A DNA stretch of 64,000 nucleotides, taken from positions 232,812,371 to 232,876,370 of the forward strand of contig NC_085140.1 in assembly GCF_024139115.2 (NCBI RefSeq). Direction: 5' to 3'. Each line of letters starts with the position of its first letter. Position 1 is the stretch's first letter. The stretch is from Armigeres subalbatus. Its lineage: Eukaryota; Arthropoda; Insecta; Diptera; Culicidae. Position numbers and translations under genes: made by a program. Of the stretch, positions 10,956 to 21,524 are shown piece by piece. The notes under the pieces were generated by a model. The model worked only from the letters and a program-made list of their open reading frames with translations. It was not told where the DNA came from and made no database searches.

Positions 10956-12450
10956 ACTTACTAATCTTTTAGGCACTTATCTTGAATCGATTTGCTTGCA
11001 ACAACTCCTGCCCCATTAGTTCCTACTAAAATTGGCCATATCAAACTATGGGCTTGAAAGTTTTTGCAACGAGGTTTTTTATAATGCACAGAAAAAACAC
11101 GTATGCTCGGTATGATGAACGCATCTGCCCAACAAAGTGGCCTAATGATGTCATTTTTTACGAAGATTTCACGTTCCGATCTGGGGTTTTTCTCTTGAAT
11201 CTGCCAAAACTAGTATTGAAAGAACTAAAAGGATGTTGAAATATTTTTTTCCGGATATCCTAGGTCATCCAAGCTGTTCTGGAGCATGTACCCTTGGATT
11301 TATCAGAAAATATGCCTAGAAACAAAATGTCCTAAGCTGTGATATATGTATCCAAAAACATCTATGTGATCATAAGACATGAAATTATCGTGTGCGGAAT
11401 AAGCGTTAACTATTTCAGGGTCTCCAAATCGTCCTGGAGTTCAGAACATGCGATTCACTTAATCAACTAAGCCTGTCTTGGTACAGTGATCACCACGTCA
11501 CTATCCAAGCCGTTCCTGGGTGGACGTTAGGCAGAATAACAACGATTTCAACAATGCTTGTTCTCTAATATGGCCCTCCGCTAATCTACAGTTTCTATTC
11601 ATTTCACACTTGCCGCTCGCTTACGGTGTCAATCGAAGGAGTTCACCCATAAGATTGGACCCATTTTTCCCATTTTACAAGATATTACAGACCTGTTTGG
11701 TTCTCCAGAACGTCCTGGAATTCAGAACATATGATTCACCCGATCAGCAAGGTCTTGAATGATGAGTCTGTACATCGCCAACAATCCTAGAGAGTCCATC
11801 GAGCCGACAGGGATTCAAACATTATTTTCACAAGTTACTAAAAATCTTTTTGTTTCTTCAAAACATCATGGAGTTTAGAACATACGATCACCCCGATAAA
11901 CTAAGTCTTGAATGATGTGTTCGTGCATCGCTTAAAACCCCAGCGTGTCCATCGAGTACCTTGAACATCTTGTTAAGAAAAATTGAATTAACATGAGGAA
12001 CATATACTTATTGAATCGTCCTGGAAACATACCGATGATGACGGCATTTACATTTTCCTGATTACCAGTTGACTGAAACTCGAGAACGTGTTGAAATGCC
12101 CTGAACATCTTGAATTCAAGAAAATTGGGTTGACATGATGTACATATACTTATTAAACTATGTTAAGTGTGGAGAAAAGACAAAACAAGTTAAAAAATTT
12201 TTGTTGGGATCTTGGGATATCCTGGGTCATCCAAAACGTCCATGAGTCCAGAACTTGTGATCTACAGCCTCGACACTAGCTTTTTTCGTCATTAGAAGCT
12301 TGGATATGTATTCAACCATATCCATAACAACTACCTGCCGTTGAAAAGACAGGGTCAGATGGTTTTGGGATATCCTGAGTCATCGAAGCTATCCTTGAGT
12401 TTAGAACTTGTGATCTACAGCCACGAAACTAGCTGTTTTTGTCACAAGAA
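10956..12450 (+). repeat. Unnamed degenerate repeat family, plus arm
   Basis: Diverged units of roughly 150 bp recur, each with a core like TCATCCAA-NNGTCC-TGGAGTTCAGAAC. Cores are near 11,265, 11,425, 11,695, 11,855, 12,225 and 12,375. The stretch 11,165-11,450 aligns clearly with the reverse complement of 30,760-31,040 (shared AAAACTAGTA, TGTTGAAATATTTTTTT, GACATGAAATTATCG, CTCCAAA-CG-CCTGGAGTTC). It is not coding. The same family occurs inverted at 18,200-19,300. Confidence 0.6.
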
Positions 12451-12587
12451 GCTTGAATATATGTATTGATCTTGATAATATTCACTTCATTTTAGGCCTT
12501 CAGTGGTTTTCCTAAGCATTTAACTGTAAGCATTTAAAAAAATGTCATACGTGCGACTATAACGTTGTCACAGTGCAAAAATGCTTT

Positions 12588-12698
12588 AGAGGGTATCTTT
12601 TCCATTATTAATAACATGCTCCTATATCAATAACATTCGCAAAACAAGGAAATTTAGGCTCAATTTGTGTCGTGTTTTGTTGTTATCCGGGGTGCTCA
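12588..12698. mobile_element. MITE-1 copy, left half (split by hAT element)
   Basis: Diverged match to the left half of the complete MITE-1 at 43,467-43,688 (CATTCGCAAAACAAGGAAAT versus CATCGCAAAACAAAGAAAT). The right half resumes at 18,016. The 8 bases at 12,691-12,698 are duplicated at 18,016-18,023. Confidence 0.55.
12691..12698. repeat. 8-bp TSD of hAT element
   Basis: GGTGCTCA; a perfect second copy is at 18,016-18,023, directly outside the other TIR. Confidence 0.85.
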
Positions 12699-12829
12699 TA
12701 GAGGTGTGCGCCGCCGCACCACACCACCGCCGACGACGCTTTTTGTTACGCTGCCGCCGACAATTTTGCATCGACGCGTCGCCGTTCAAACTTTGTCACG
12801 CCGCTGATCTATATTTTTTCACGCCGATT

Positions 12830-13080
12830 CAAATTTGTAGAAGTTCACAGGATTGCAGAAGTGGAAATTCCAAAGATTTAATGGAATTTCCTTAGAACTT
12901 CCCGATTAATATCACGTTGAAACTCCAGAGATTTTTTTTGTGAAAATGCTAATGATTTCCTTGAAAATTCCATACAATTTTCCGTTGAAATTTCGAAAAG
13001 CGTAAAAACGAAGACGAACTTTCAGTGGAAAATCCGAAAAATTTCCCGTTGAAACTCGTTAAAAATGTTTTAAACGGAGA
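12830..13080. repeat. Degenerate AATTCC/TTTCCG repeats (left subterminal)
   Basis: Short diverged motifs such as GGAAATTCCAAAGATTT and AATTTTCCGTTGAAA recur about every 30 bp. The same motif class fills 17,260-17,935 near the other end of the hAT element. Confidence 0.5.
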
Positions 13081-13084
13081 AGGG

Positions 13085-13255
13085 CTGTTTTGCAGAAAGC
13101 CATTTGGCTGAATGTCAAAGGTCGAAAGTCGTTTGACCGAATATGTCATATGACTGAACAAACCAATTGGCCGTTCAAATAAAAATAAATCGGAGAAGGA
13201 CTGTTTTGCCTATCTTGACCGAATCTTTTTGCATGAAAATGTCGTTCGGCCGAAC
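13085..13255. repeat. Degenerate 17-bp TTTGGCCGAA-type repeats
   Basis: Units of the form TTTGGCCGAATATGTCA recur with many changes on either strand, since the core GGCC is self-complementary. Confidence 0.55.
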
Positions 13256-13394
13256 CTTTTGCTAGCTTAGCATAGCTTTAGCTTTGACTGACTCCCATAT
13301 CTATTGTTGCTTCTCCGTGGTTGACCAGTGATCAGTTGATCAGTGAAATTATACAAAGAATCAACTGAATGGTTGACTGGGATCGTTCAAACAT

Positions 13395-13660
13395 TCTTCT
13401 TCTTCAATGGCTCTACATTCCATCTGGAACTTGTCCTGCTTTTCAACTTAGTATTCTATTAGCATTTCCTCAGTTATTAATTGAAAGCTTTTCTATGTCC
13501 GCCATTGCATGAGTATGTATCTTGTGTGGCAAGTACAATTGATACAATATTCCCAGGGAGTCGAGAATGTTTCCCGCCCGCAAACATCCTAGATCGGACC
13601 GAGAATCGAACTCGCCATCTCCTTACGCCTTTGCTCGCAAGGCTACTGGATACCCCGTTT
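13395..13660 (-). mobile_element. Second tRNA-derived SINE family, minus copy
   Basis: Reading the minus strand, the tRNA-like head carries GAGTTCGATTCTCGG (B box) near 13,595. The body then resembles the Feilai-like SINE but with different wording (CTCGACTCCCTGGGAATAT, GAGGAAATGCTAATAGAATA). It ends in GAAGAAGAA. A fragment of the same family is at 37,660-37,785. Confidence 0.6.
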
Positions 13661-13984
13661 AAGCATTATCAGTGCGCAAGTTTCACTGACTCAAATTTCA
13701 ATTGGCCAATAGCGGCGTCAGCCACGTTCTTGTAGTCAGTTAGGAAGAGGAAAGGAATATTAGTAGGTGATTTTTGCTATTTGAAGACCGTGTTTACTTC
13801 TGCGTCTCCACAAAAATCACAGGTAGGATTATCAGTTAGTAGGTAGTCATCTTTGGATCTGTATTCACTCTGATAAGTGACTGTTGCATCAATTTAGCCA
13901 GTTTTTTTACAAACTGATTTTAACAAAATATTATTCGTCTGCACAAAGCAGAAAGAACTAACTACCTGTATACCTAGCAGGAAC

Positions 13985-14400
13985 ACGACCAAACGCGCAC
14001 CAATTGCTTTACTTCTCGACCGAACAAAGCACAAGAATACCGGATCGCATGAAGTGTCTAAGAATCGAGCATGAACACAATCAAACGCGTTCTCCGCACC
14101 ATTCAGCCCAGCACGATCCTCCAAACATGAATCAATGTACTTCACGGTCCTCCGACGAGAAAAAAAATCACATCATACACGCGCGGGGGCAATTTGACCG
14201 AAACGGCGCGCAACACTAACACACGACCTTCCAAATACAAATCAATTACCTTCGCTGCCCTCGACGAGAAAAAGTTACACCATGCACGCCTGGAGGCATA
14301 TGCAAACGGTCGACAAACGCGTCTAATCTTGCGCTAATTTATTTACTCAACGACCGCACAATGCTTGAACCCGGATCGTGCGACTACTTTGCGTCTTAAT
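13985..14400 (+). repeat. Diverged tandem-like repeats with CAAACGCG motif
   Basis: 13,991-14,060 and 14,314-14,390 share CAAACGCG, a CTTTACT/ATTTACT stretch and CCGGATCG. 14,117-14,165 and 14,226-14,274 share CCAAA-A-AATCAAT and CCTCGACGAGAAAAA. Non-coding. Confidence 0.4.
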
Positions 14401-14410
14401 ATGAACGCAT

Positions 14411-14695
14411 TGGGGCCCTCCTTATCCGTGCGGTAAGATACGCAGCTACAAAGCAAGACCATGCTGAGGGTGGCTGGGTTTGATTCCTGGTGCCGGTCTA
14501 GGCAATTTTCGGTTTGGAAATTGTCTCGACTTCCCTGGGCATAAAAGTATTATCGTGTTAGCCTCATGATATACGAATGCAAAAATGGTAACTTAGAAAC
14601 CTCACAGTTAATAACTGTGGAAGTGCTTAATGAACACTAAGCTGCGAGGCGGCTCTGTCCCAGTGTTGGGATGTAATGCCAATAAGAAGAAGAAG
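14411..14695 (+). mobile_element. Feilai-like SINE
   Basis: Full-length, 285 bp. tRNA-like head with A box (TATCCGTGCGGTAAGATACG) and B box GGTTTGATTCC; 3' end AAGAAGAAG. Perfect 10-bp TSDs ATGAACGCAT at 14,401-14,410 and 14,696-14,705. Confidence 0.88.
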
Positions 14696-14709
14696 ATGAA
14701 CGCATCCAA

Positions 14710-15590
14710 TCTTGCACTTCTGTCAATCGGTCGAGCCATCTGGCCGAAAATAGAGTTTGGTCGAAATGGCCGTTTGGCAGAAAGGGTCATTTGGGCGAAA
14801 TGGATAACCGGTTGAAAGTATCGTTCGGTTGAATTGATCATATTGTCGGAAAAGTCGTTTGTCAGAATGGTTACATTTACGAACATTTACGGGCCAAATG
14901 CCTCTTTCTGACAAAAAACCATTTCTACCAAACTGAATTTTCGGCCAAATGATCTATTCGGTCAAACAACATATTCTATCAAACGACCATTTTGGCAAAA
15001 TTGAATTTTCAGCCAAGACTAGTAAAGGCAAACAATTGTTTGGATCAAATTACCGGTCTGGCCGGATGTTTCTGTCGGTTGTATCTCGCTTTCAGCCAAA
15101 TAACATTTTCAACCAAATCATTTTCAATCTAATAATTGTTTTGGACTAATCGGCACCAACATTGCATAGGAGCGAAACTGCTTTTGTAAACAAGAGCTTC
15201 TCACATCGCTGGTGGGCAAAGTAGAGGATTCGCTGCTTCCATCAGTGGTGTGGGATCGCGACGTGAGAAGCTCTTGTGAACAAAAGCAGTTTGAAATGTT
15301 AATGCTGCAATGTATTATTTAGTCAAACGAAATGCGGCTAGAAGTCTTTCGGCTTAATGTGTTAATCGGCTAAGTGGCCTTCGAACGAATGGCTTTCCGC
15401 CGAATGACTTTTGGGCGGAGGCCACAAGGTCGTAAGGTGTTTGGCCGAATTTGTCATATGGTCGAAAACGTCGTTTAGACGAATGTAAGGCCGATATATC
15501 GAAAAGTCTTTCGGCCGAACTGGTCATTTGGTTAATAGATTCGTTTGGTCAAATAGGTCATTTGACCGAAAATACTGTGAAAACTTATAT
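14710..15590. repeat. Long degenerate 17-bp TTTGGCCGAA array
   Basis: Units such as TTTGGCAGAAAGGGTCA repeat at 17-bp spacing through most of this stretch on both strands, more diverged in the middle. The array is interrupted by the foldback at 15,175-15,292. Confidence 0.6.
15175..15292. mobile_element. Short foldback element (hairpin)
   Basis: Arms of about 37 bp at 15,175-15,212 (AAACTGCTTTTGTAAACAAG...) and 15,255-15,292 (...GAACAAAAGCAGTTT) are nearly perfect inverted copies around a loop of about 42 bp. It interrupts the 17-bp repeat array, so it is probably an inserted MITE. Confidence 0.65.
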
Positions 15591-15651
15591 GTGAATATGT
15601 ACGTTATGTGGAAGATATTGATTTGGAAAATGTATTTGAGGTAACCACTTT

Positions 15652-15725
15652 CCCTTCGATGGGACTCGAACCCATGACCCTACAGTACGCTACACTGGTG
15701 CTTTAACCAACTAAGCTACGAAGGA
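15652..15725 (-). tRNA. tRNA-like sequence (anticodon AGC), probably SINE-derived or pseudo
   Basis: A 74-nt cloverleaf can be drawn. Acceptor TCCTTCG with CGAAGGG (one G-U). D stem GCTT/AAGC. Anticodon stem with one mismatch and loop GTAGCGT, giving anticodon AGC (Ala). T arm ATGGG-TTCGAGT-CCCAT. Internal promoters fit well: A box TAGCTTAGTTGG and B box GGTTCGAGTCC. No T-run terminator follows closely, the anticodon stem is imperfect, and the surroundings are repeats. A tRNA-derived repeat is more likely than a working tRNA-Ala gene. Confidence 0.4.
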
Positions 15726-15745
15726 CCTCCGTCGTCCTTCGCAAC

Positions 15746-16114
15746 CTAGGGGCTACTGAACGAGCTCGAGATTCCCAAATTGGACGCATAGTCGAAGGGA
15801 GTTGGCTTGAGAAATGGATTGCGAGTGATTTGACTATGCGTCCAATTCACATATGAGTTTTCATAACATTGTAAATTAACGTCCAAGTCGAGTGTTTTAA
15901 TCCCCGGAAATGGGCAATTAACTTTGATTGAACTTATTATAGACAATACACAGAAATTCCTTTTAAATTTTCCGTTTAAACATTGCTTTTTGTATTGAAA
16001 CTTTTTGTTTCGTCGTTGAAAACATTGACACTTGTCTTCAACGACTGCTTCCCCGATAGACCAATTGTACCCAATGGTTGTGATTGGTTTCCTACCCGCC
16101 GCTGCAGTATCCAT
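15746..16114 (-). other. Open frame of 122 codons, unknown
   Basis: The frame starts MDTAAAGRKPITTIGY and ends GISSSFSSP. It contains several cysteines and no hydrophobic segment. I recognise no domain. It lies directly upstream of the tRNA-like sequence on the same strand, within repeat DNA of the hAT element, so it may be chance or part of an unrecognised repeat. The short dyad CGAAGGACCTCCGTCGTCCTTCG-like sequence at 15,719-15,740 lies between them. Confidence 0.15.
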
Positions 16115-16123
16115 GCGCTATCG

Positions 16124-16343
16124 TAGGGGAACGGTTCGGCACTTCATCCCATAGCTCCTATTTCCATCCCATCAAAAACAAAGCAATGGAAAGGAATTTG
16201 GTCTGTTTATTATTTTTGTGATTTTTTTCAGCAGTGAGCACGCATGAAGACAAAAAGAAGCGACGAATTTGGTGCCGTATTTCTTTGTTTAGTGATGAGA
16301 TGGATATATGTTCAGTGAGATGGAGATTGGAACAGTTCCCCTA
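16124..16343. mobile_element. MITE-1, complete copy
   Basis: 220 bp with TIRs TAGGGGAAC / GTTCCCCTA and probable TA duplication. Inner inverted parts: CTTCATCCCATAG near one end and GATGAGATGGATATATGTTC near the other. The copy at 43,467-43,688 is the same family in the opposite orientation. Confidence 0.75.
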
Positions 16344-16367
16344 TATGTAAAAATAGCCAACATGAGG

Positions 16368-16657
16368 CCCTCCTTAGCCGTAAGGTAAGACGCGCGGCTA
16401 CAAAGCAAGACCATGCTGAGGGTAGCTGGGTTCGATTTCCGGTGCCGGTCTAGGCAATTTTCGGATTGGAACTTATCTCGACTTCTCTGGTCAAAAAAGT
16501 ATCATCATGTTAGTCCATGATATACACATGCAAAAATGGTAACCTGGCTTAGAAACCTCGCAGTTAACAACTGTGGAAGTGCTTAATCAAAACTAAGCTG
16601 CGAGGCGGCTCTGTCGCAGTGCAGTGTGGAGATGTAATGTCAATAAGAAGAAGAAGA
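16368..16657 (+). mobile_element. Feilai-like SINE
   Basis: tRNA head and body as in the other copies, 3' end AAGAAGAAGAAG. TSDs of 13 bp with one change: AGCCAACATGAGG at 16,355-16,367 and AGCCAGCATGAGG at 16,658-16,670. Confidence 0.85.
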
Positions 16658-16755
16658 AGCCAGCATGAGGTGTCTTCAACTACGCCTACCAAATATTTTT
16701 TGATTAAGGTGCTTATTTTCGAGATATGTATTAAACATTAGATGATTTCCGTCAT

Positions 16756-17047
16756 CTTCTTCTTCTTATTGGCATTACATCCCCACACTGGGACAGAGCC
16801 GCCTCGCAGCTTAGTGTTTATTAGACACTTCCACAGTTATTAACTGCGATGTTTCTAAGCCAGGTTACCATTTTTGCATTCGTATATCATGAGGCTAACA
16901 CGATGATACTTGTATGCCGAGGGAAGTCGAGATAATTTCCAATCCAAAAATTGCCTAGACCGGCATCGGGAATCGAACCCAGCCACCCACAGTATGGTCT
17001 TGCTTTGTAGCTACGCGTCTTACCGCACGGCTAAGGAGAGCCCCTAC
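16756..17047 (-). mobile_element. Feilai-like SINE, opposite orientation
   Basis: Minus-strand full-length copy: tail CTTCTTCTT at the low end, B box complement GGGAATCGAACCC at about 16,968, head ending near 17,045. A possible imperfect TSD is TTCCGTCAT (16,747) and TTCAGTCAT (17,048). It lies tail to tail with the preceding SINE, about 100 bp away. Confidence 0.8.
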
Positions 17048-17259
17048 TTCAGTCATACTGATTTCCAAATGTTAACTCTTTGTGTACCGCTGTAATACTG
17101 TCAAAACTTGCAATTGTCAATAAAAATTCATATGTGCAATCACACATAATTAATCGATGATAATTGTCAAAAATCAAGGTTACCAATTCGAAAACTATCC
17201 TCTTTTCGCTGAGTCTGGTGCTAAGTGCTCGGCGTGGAAACCCAAAGGTGGAAATTAAA

Positions 17260-17935
17260 TTTTGGGATTTATGCGCAATACCGAAAAGTTTTCCTTGAAA
17301 ATAAAAAAAAGCGTAGAAATTCTGAAGAATTTTAGTAGAAATTTCAGAAATTTTCCGTGAAAACTACGAAGAATTTTCTATACAAGTTTCAAAAAAATCT
17401 CGAGCAAGTTCTGTATTTTTTGTTTAAATCCAAACATTTTATTGTTGCAATCTACATTTTGAACAATCTCCTGTCAAAATTTCGGAGAATTTCTCTAAAA
17501 AAATCAGAGAGGTTGCCGAGAAAACTCTTCAAAGATTCTTGCGAATATTTCAAAGAATTTCATGCGTAAATTATTATATAATACTCAACAGATATTTTGA
17601 TGAACTTTCCGAATTTGAAGTAATTTCCCGTATAAAATCTTAATAATTTCTCATGTGAATTCCAAAGATTTTTCTACGGAATATATTTAAAACAATTTTA
17701 CTTTGGAATTCAAAAGAGCTTCCCTGGAAATTCCAAAGAAATTCTTGTGAAAACTTCAAAGTAGTTCCCGTGGAAAATCTGAAATCAATCTTTTCGAAAA
17801 ACCTATAGATTTTTTTTAGGGAAATTCATAAGATTTTTTCGGCAGTATTCAAAATGTTCTCTCCTTAATGTCTTGAATAAGTCCCGAAAAAAAATCCGGA
17901 AAAATATCTTTTAGAAATGAACGCAAAAAAATGCC
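17260..17935. repeat. Degenerate AATTCC/TTTCCG repeats (right subterminal)
   Basis: Many diverged units such as GAATTCCAAAGATTT, AATTTTCCGTGAAA and AAATTCCAAAGAAATTC, spaced about 30-35 bp. Open-frame-like stretches here are by-products of the repeats. Confidence 0.55.
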
Positions 17936-18015
17936 ACGCCGATTCACGCCGCCGCCGCCGACCATAATTACACAAACGCCGCCGCTGACAATTTTCGGAC
18001 CGGCGCACACCTCTA

Positions 18016-18134
18016 GGTGCTCACTGCTGAAAAAATCACAAAAATGAGAAATAAAACAATTTGCGCACTAATTCTTTGTTTTCGAATGGTATTGATTTGG
18101 GTACATGGTATGAATTCAAGGAGCAGTTCCCCCT
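18016..18134. mobile_element. MITE-1 copy, right half
   Basis: CACTGCTGAAAAAATCACA-AAATGAGAAA matches the middle of MITE-1, and the sequence ends in CAGTTCCCCC at about 18,132. It continues the left half at 12,588-12,698 across the hAT insertion. Confidence 0.6.
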
Positions 18135-18199
18135 GGCAGCACAATTCAGACTGATCTGGTTAGGTTACCCATATATGACTAAATTTTGTTGTATATGAG

Positions 18200-19305
18200 T
18201 TATATGAACTTATTTTCAACATGTGTGAGTTTTCTGTAGCTCAATGCTCGATAGCATACTTTGCAACGATGGCAACGTTGAGAAAATATTTCTTAGCCAC
18301 TGTAGGTTTGTAGTCCCATATGAAAGTATAGTTGGATAAGCCAAATAAAAAACTATCTTATGATGCCTGTAGATTATCAGGAGAGGCAATGGATATAGTT
18401 GAATACGTATCAAAAGTTTGAGTAGTAAAACTGTTGATTGCACTTCAAGGATAGTTTGGATGACCCAGAACATCCTAACTAAGGGAGATATAATGGGTGA
18501 GGTTGAAAATTTTGTTTAAAATAGCAACTGACAACTGTTGTTCGCAAGTCACGAACTCAAGAACAGTTTGGATTACTAAGACACCTTTCTATTGATGTGA
18601 TGAACAGGTTTGAACATATTTCGATACATTGAGTGACACGAAACGCGTTTTTGAAAGCTTAAGGATTCCCATGCCAACAATAATAAGAATAAGAAAAATA
18701 TTAAAGCTTTGAGTGCTGAAAAATATTTCTTAGCAGCTGGAGATCTCAAGTCCCGATCTCAAGGATAGTTTGAATTACCCAGAATATCTCAAAGCTATCC
18801 TACGATATCTGTTGACGTCCCAGGAGGTGTAATGGTTAAAATTGAATGCATATATCGAAGCTTTGAGTACTGAAAAAAAGATTTTTTTTTGCGACTGTAA
18901 ATTTGCGGCTGTAGATGTTAAGTAAAGAATTCACGGAAAGTTTGGATGACCCAAAATGTCTTAAAACTAGCTTACGATATCTGTAGACCTCGAAGAAGAT
19001 GTAATGGATACAATATTGAAGCTTTGAGTACTGAAAAAAGATGTTCTTGCAGCTAAAGATCTCAAGTGCTGAGCTCGAGGACAGTTTGGATGTTCAAGAA
19101 TATCTCAAACCTATATTACGATATCTGTTGACCAATCAGGAGGTGTAATGGGTATAATTTAATGCATATTGAAGCATTGCGTACTGAAAAAGATTTTCTT
19201 GCAGGCGTAGATCTCAAGTTCCGAACTCAAGGACAGTTTACATGACCTATAATATCCCGATATTATCTTACGGTATCTGTTGACCAAAACGATTTTTCTG
19301 GCAGC
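18200..19305 (-). repeat. Unnamed degenerate repeat family, minus arm
   Basis: On the minus strand the core GGTCATCCAAACTGTCC recurs. Plus-strand cores AGTTTGGATGACCC are near 18,450, 18,555, 18,765, 18,930, 19,080 and 19,225, mostly 145-165 bp apart. Each unit also has GATATCTGTTGACC- and GAAGCTTTGAGTACTGAAAAA-like parts. It is inverted relative to 10,956-12,450. Confidence 0.6.
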
Positions 19306-19309
19306 TGTA

Positions 19310-19600
19310 GATCTTTCCAATGTACCTATCGTCTTTTTCACCTGCACCTCCACTTTTTCAAGTATCTTCACCGTTATTGACACGTCGTCTGCAAAATTCA
19401 CTATTTTAACTTGCCACAGCAGCCTCAACGTCAGGATTCCTTCATACATCCCGTTACAAAGAGATGAATCGAATATGGAGTCCTGAGGAACGCCCGCTGT
19501 AATAGGCATCGACTTATGCTCTTCGTTTATGTCGTGCACTAAAACTCTGCTCCTTGTGGCAATCTGAATTGTCAAGCTCGATGGCCCATTTTGATGATGT
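19310..19600 (-). pseudogene. Reverse transcriptase fragment, R1/jockey-like LINE
   Basis: The minus frame 19,159-19,575 contains ITAGVPQDSIFDSSLCNGMY, equivalent to the GVPQGS-LGP-LWN box of R1-type reverse transcriptases (the Gly after Gln and LGP changed), then VKIVNFADDVSITV with the FADD catalytic box, then EKVEVQVKKTI. The match fades into the degenerate repeat at about 19,310. Only about 90 residues of the palm are left, with no endonuclease or tail. Confidence 0.7.
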
Positions 19601-19879
19601 CCTATAGCTTCCCGAAACGCCGTAACACGTAACGCACTGAGCCTATGAGCTCCAGTTTTTGCGATGCGCTGTTTCGTGCTGCATCAGGATTTAGTAGGCC
19701 CATACGATTGCAACACTCCTGGTGATTGCTGTGAGTGCAGTCTTCGCCGTACATCCATCTTCGCGCTAGAGCTTCCATCAGGATATATCTCCGTGTGTTT
19801 GTTACTTTGCTGCCTACTCTCCAGCCCAAAAATCATTTCTTCAGAAATTACTGCAATCAATGGATACAAATAAATGTGA

Positions 19880-21361
19880 ATTGACGAAAATAATGGGACC
19901 TAGCTCCCTACAATGACCTTTCTTATTTTTTTTACTACACTTTATAATACACGGAAAAAGCACCATCACCGCTAGGTGACGTTAACTAGGGTTTTCAAAT
20001 TAAAATTCGTATCTCGCAAAATTAACATAATTCCTTTAAATTTTTCAACATTATTGGACATTTGCTATGAGAATTGCTCACGTTTTAATTTTCACGCAAA
20101 TATGGCCACGCACGTTTCTACTATAAAGTCTATTATATTGTTATTTTAACCTATTCAAATAACCATTAAAGACCTTGCTTTTTAAAGCCCCAATCGTTTT
20201 TCTATTATCAGTTCAGTACCGAAGAGTAAAACAGGAAGTTTAATGTTGTTAATTGCAATAACAATAACTACATCAAACATTTAATTGAAGGCTTACAAAA
20301 AATTTATCAGAATATTTGTTTAATGAAGTTGGGAAGCACCGAGCTGATGATGTCTTCTAGATTACTAATCCTGTCTAATAGACGCACTTCACTAGCCGCG
20401 ATCAGATAAGCTGTCAAACTTTCATAACCATGTTAGCGAACTTAGATCAACGAAAGTTTAGTAAAAGTGTTCCGTGCAAAGTTTTCTGCCGATGGGTGTT
20501 AACACGTTTCAGTGGGGGTAGCTTCTGCGTCTAATGGAGCGCTTTCTTCACATGGTGCGCCTTGTGGCCATCTTCCAGCAGCATGGCAAGTAAGAGAGAC
20601 TGGCAGTGATGTCTGACGCCGACGATGATGTTGATGATAATGCTTCTGGTTTGGAAATTTGTAGGTGCTCTGAACGTGTGAGCATTAGATACCAGGAACG
20701 AGCAAACTCGAGCACATCGGGGTGTGCACCACTGCCGAAGGAAATGAAATTAATTTTATCGGTTTCTGATATCGGCGGAACTGCTTGAAGCGAAGTTGGG
20801 CCGCTTCGAAAGTGGCGATATAATAAACAAGTTTAGCTCCACCGGAAATTAGATACTCTCTTATAATAAAAGACTTTGTACCACAGTCGCGTTGCCATCA
20901 GCAGAAGGGCAAATGAACCAATGTTTAGGTGTAGTGCAGAGAAGTTAATTTGCTTAACAGCGAAGTTTGCTTAATAATGGATGCCTGCCGGAATGGAAGC
21001 TGATTGGTATGCTTTGCCACCTATTAACAAGATCAACGGAGCGTGCTGCGATGTTTTGATTGTCTTCTTGTCGTGCTCGTCATTAACATTGTCCTTCTCC
21101 GGCTGCAGTTCAATTAAATTAGCAATGAGGTTTCATGACGAGGTTCATCAATCAGATCTCCGTTTGGAGGCATTATTCCGTTTCAAAACATTAAAGGACA
21201 AATGTTTAATAGGATTTATTTTTTAGATTTCTGTTTTCAATATATAAGAGGCTGCCAGGACCGGAACACTATGCCATTCCATGCATAGACTCTTTTCCGA
21301 ATATGTTGACTGGTACACCGTACTTAGATAAAAAATATAATAATAATTAATAAAAAGAATA
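19880..21361. other. No gene seen
   Basis: Mostly AT-rich. A 60-codon plus frame (20,606-20,788; acidic MSDADDDVDDNASG) is of unknown value. No repeats recognised. Confidence 0.4.
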
Positions 21362-21487
21362 TAGGGGAAATGTTCCGATCTCCATGAATTCACTGAACAT
21401 ATATTAATCTCATCGCGCAAACGAACTACGGTATCAATTTCGTCGCTTCTTTTTGACAACATGCGTGTTCACTGCTGAAAAAAAATT
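21362..21487. mobile_element. MITE-1 fragment next to RTE copy B
   Basis: TAGGGGAAATGTTCCG start, then CTGAACATATATTAATCTCATCGC and GCGTGTTCACTGCTGAAAAAAAATTCA match MITE-1 up to its middle, where the RTE tail begins. The second half was not found beyond 24,833, so it was either lost or not preserved at the RTE 5' end. Confidence 0.65.
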
Positions 21488-21524
21488 CATTTATTTAGTT
21501 TACATCTAACCAGATAACACTGAA

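Larger units (their letters stand above)
12699..18015. mobile_element. hAT-type non-autonomous element, 5.3 kb
   Basis: The ends are perfect 15-bp inverted repeats, TAGAGGTGTGCGCCG at 12,699 and its complement ending at 18,015, followed by CCG-rich subterminal sequence at both ends (12,710-12,830 and 17,935-18,000). A perfect 8-bp duplication GGTGCTCA flanks the unit, the size made by hAT transposases. No transposase frame is visible. The interior holds diverged AATTCC-type repeats near both ends, 17-bp TTTGGCCGAA arrays, a foldback, a tRNA-like sequence, a MITE-1 copy and four SINEs. Much of its length is therefore later insertions. It lies inside an older MITE-1. Confidence 0.8.

Noticed and set aside
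12665..12895. 76-codon frame rich in Arg/Cys as a gene
   Set aside because: It crosses the hAT border; the GC-rich part is the subterminal repeat of the transposon.
17357..17569. 70-codon Lys/Phe-rich frame
   Set aside because: Made of degenerate AATTCC repeats inside the hAT element.
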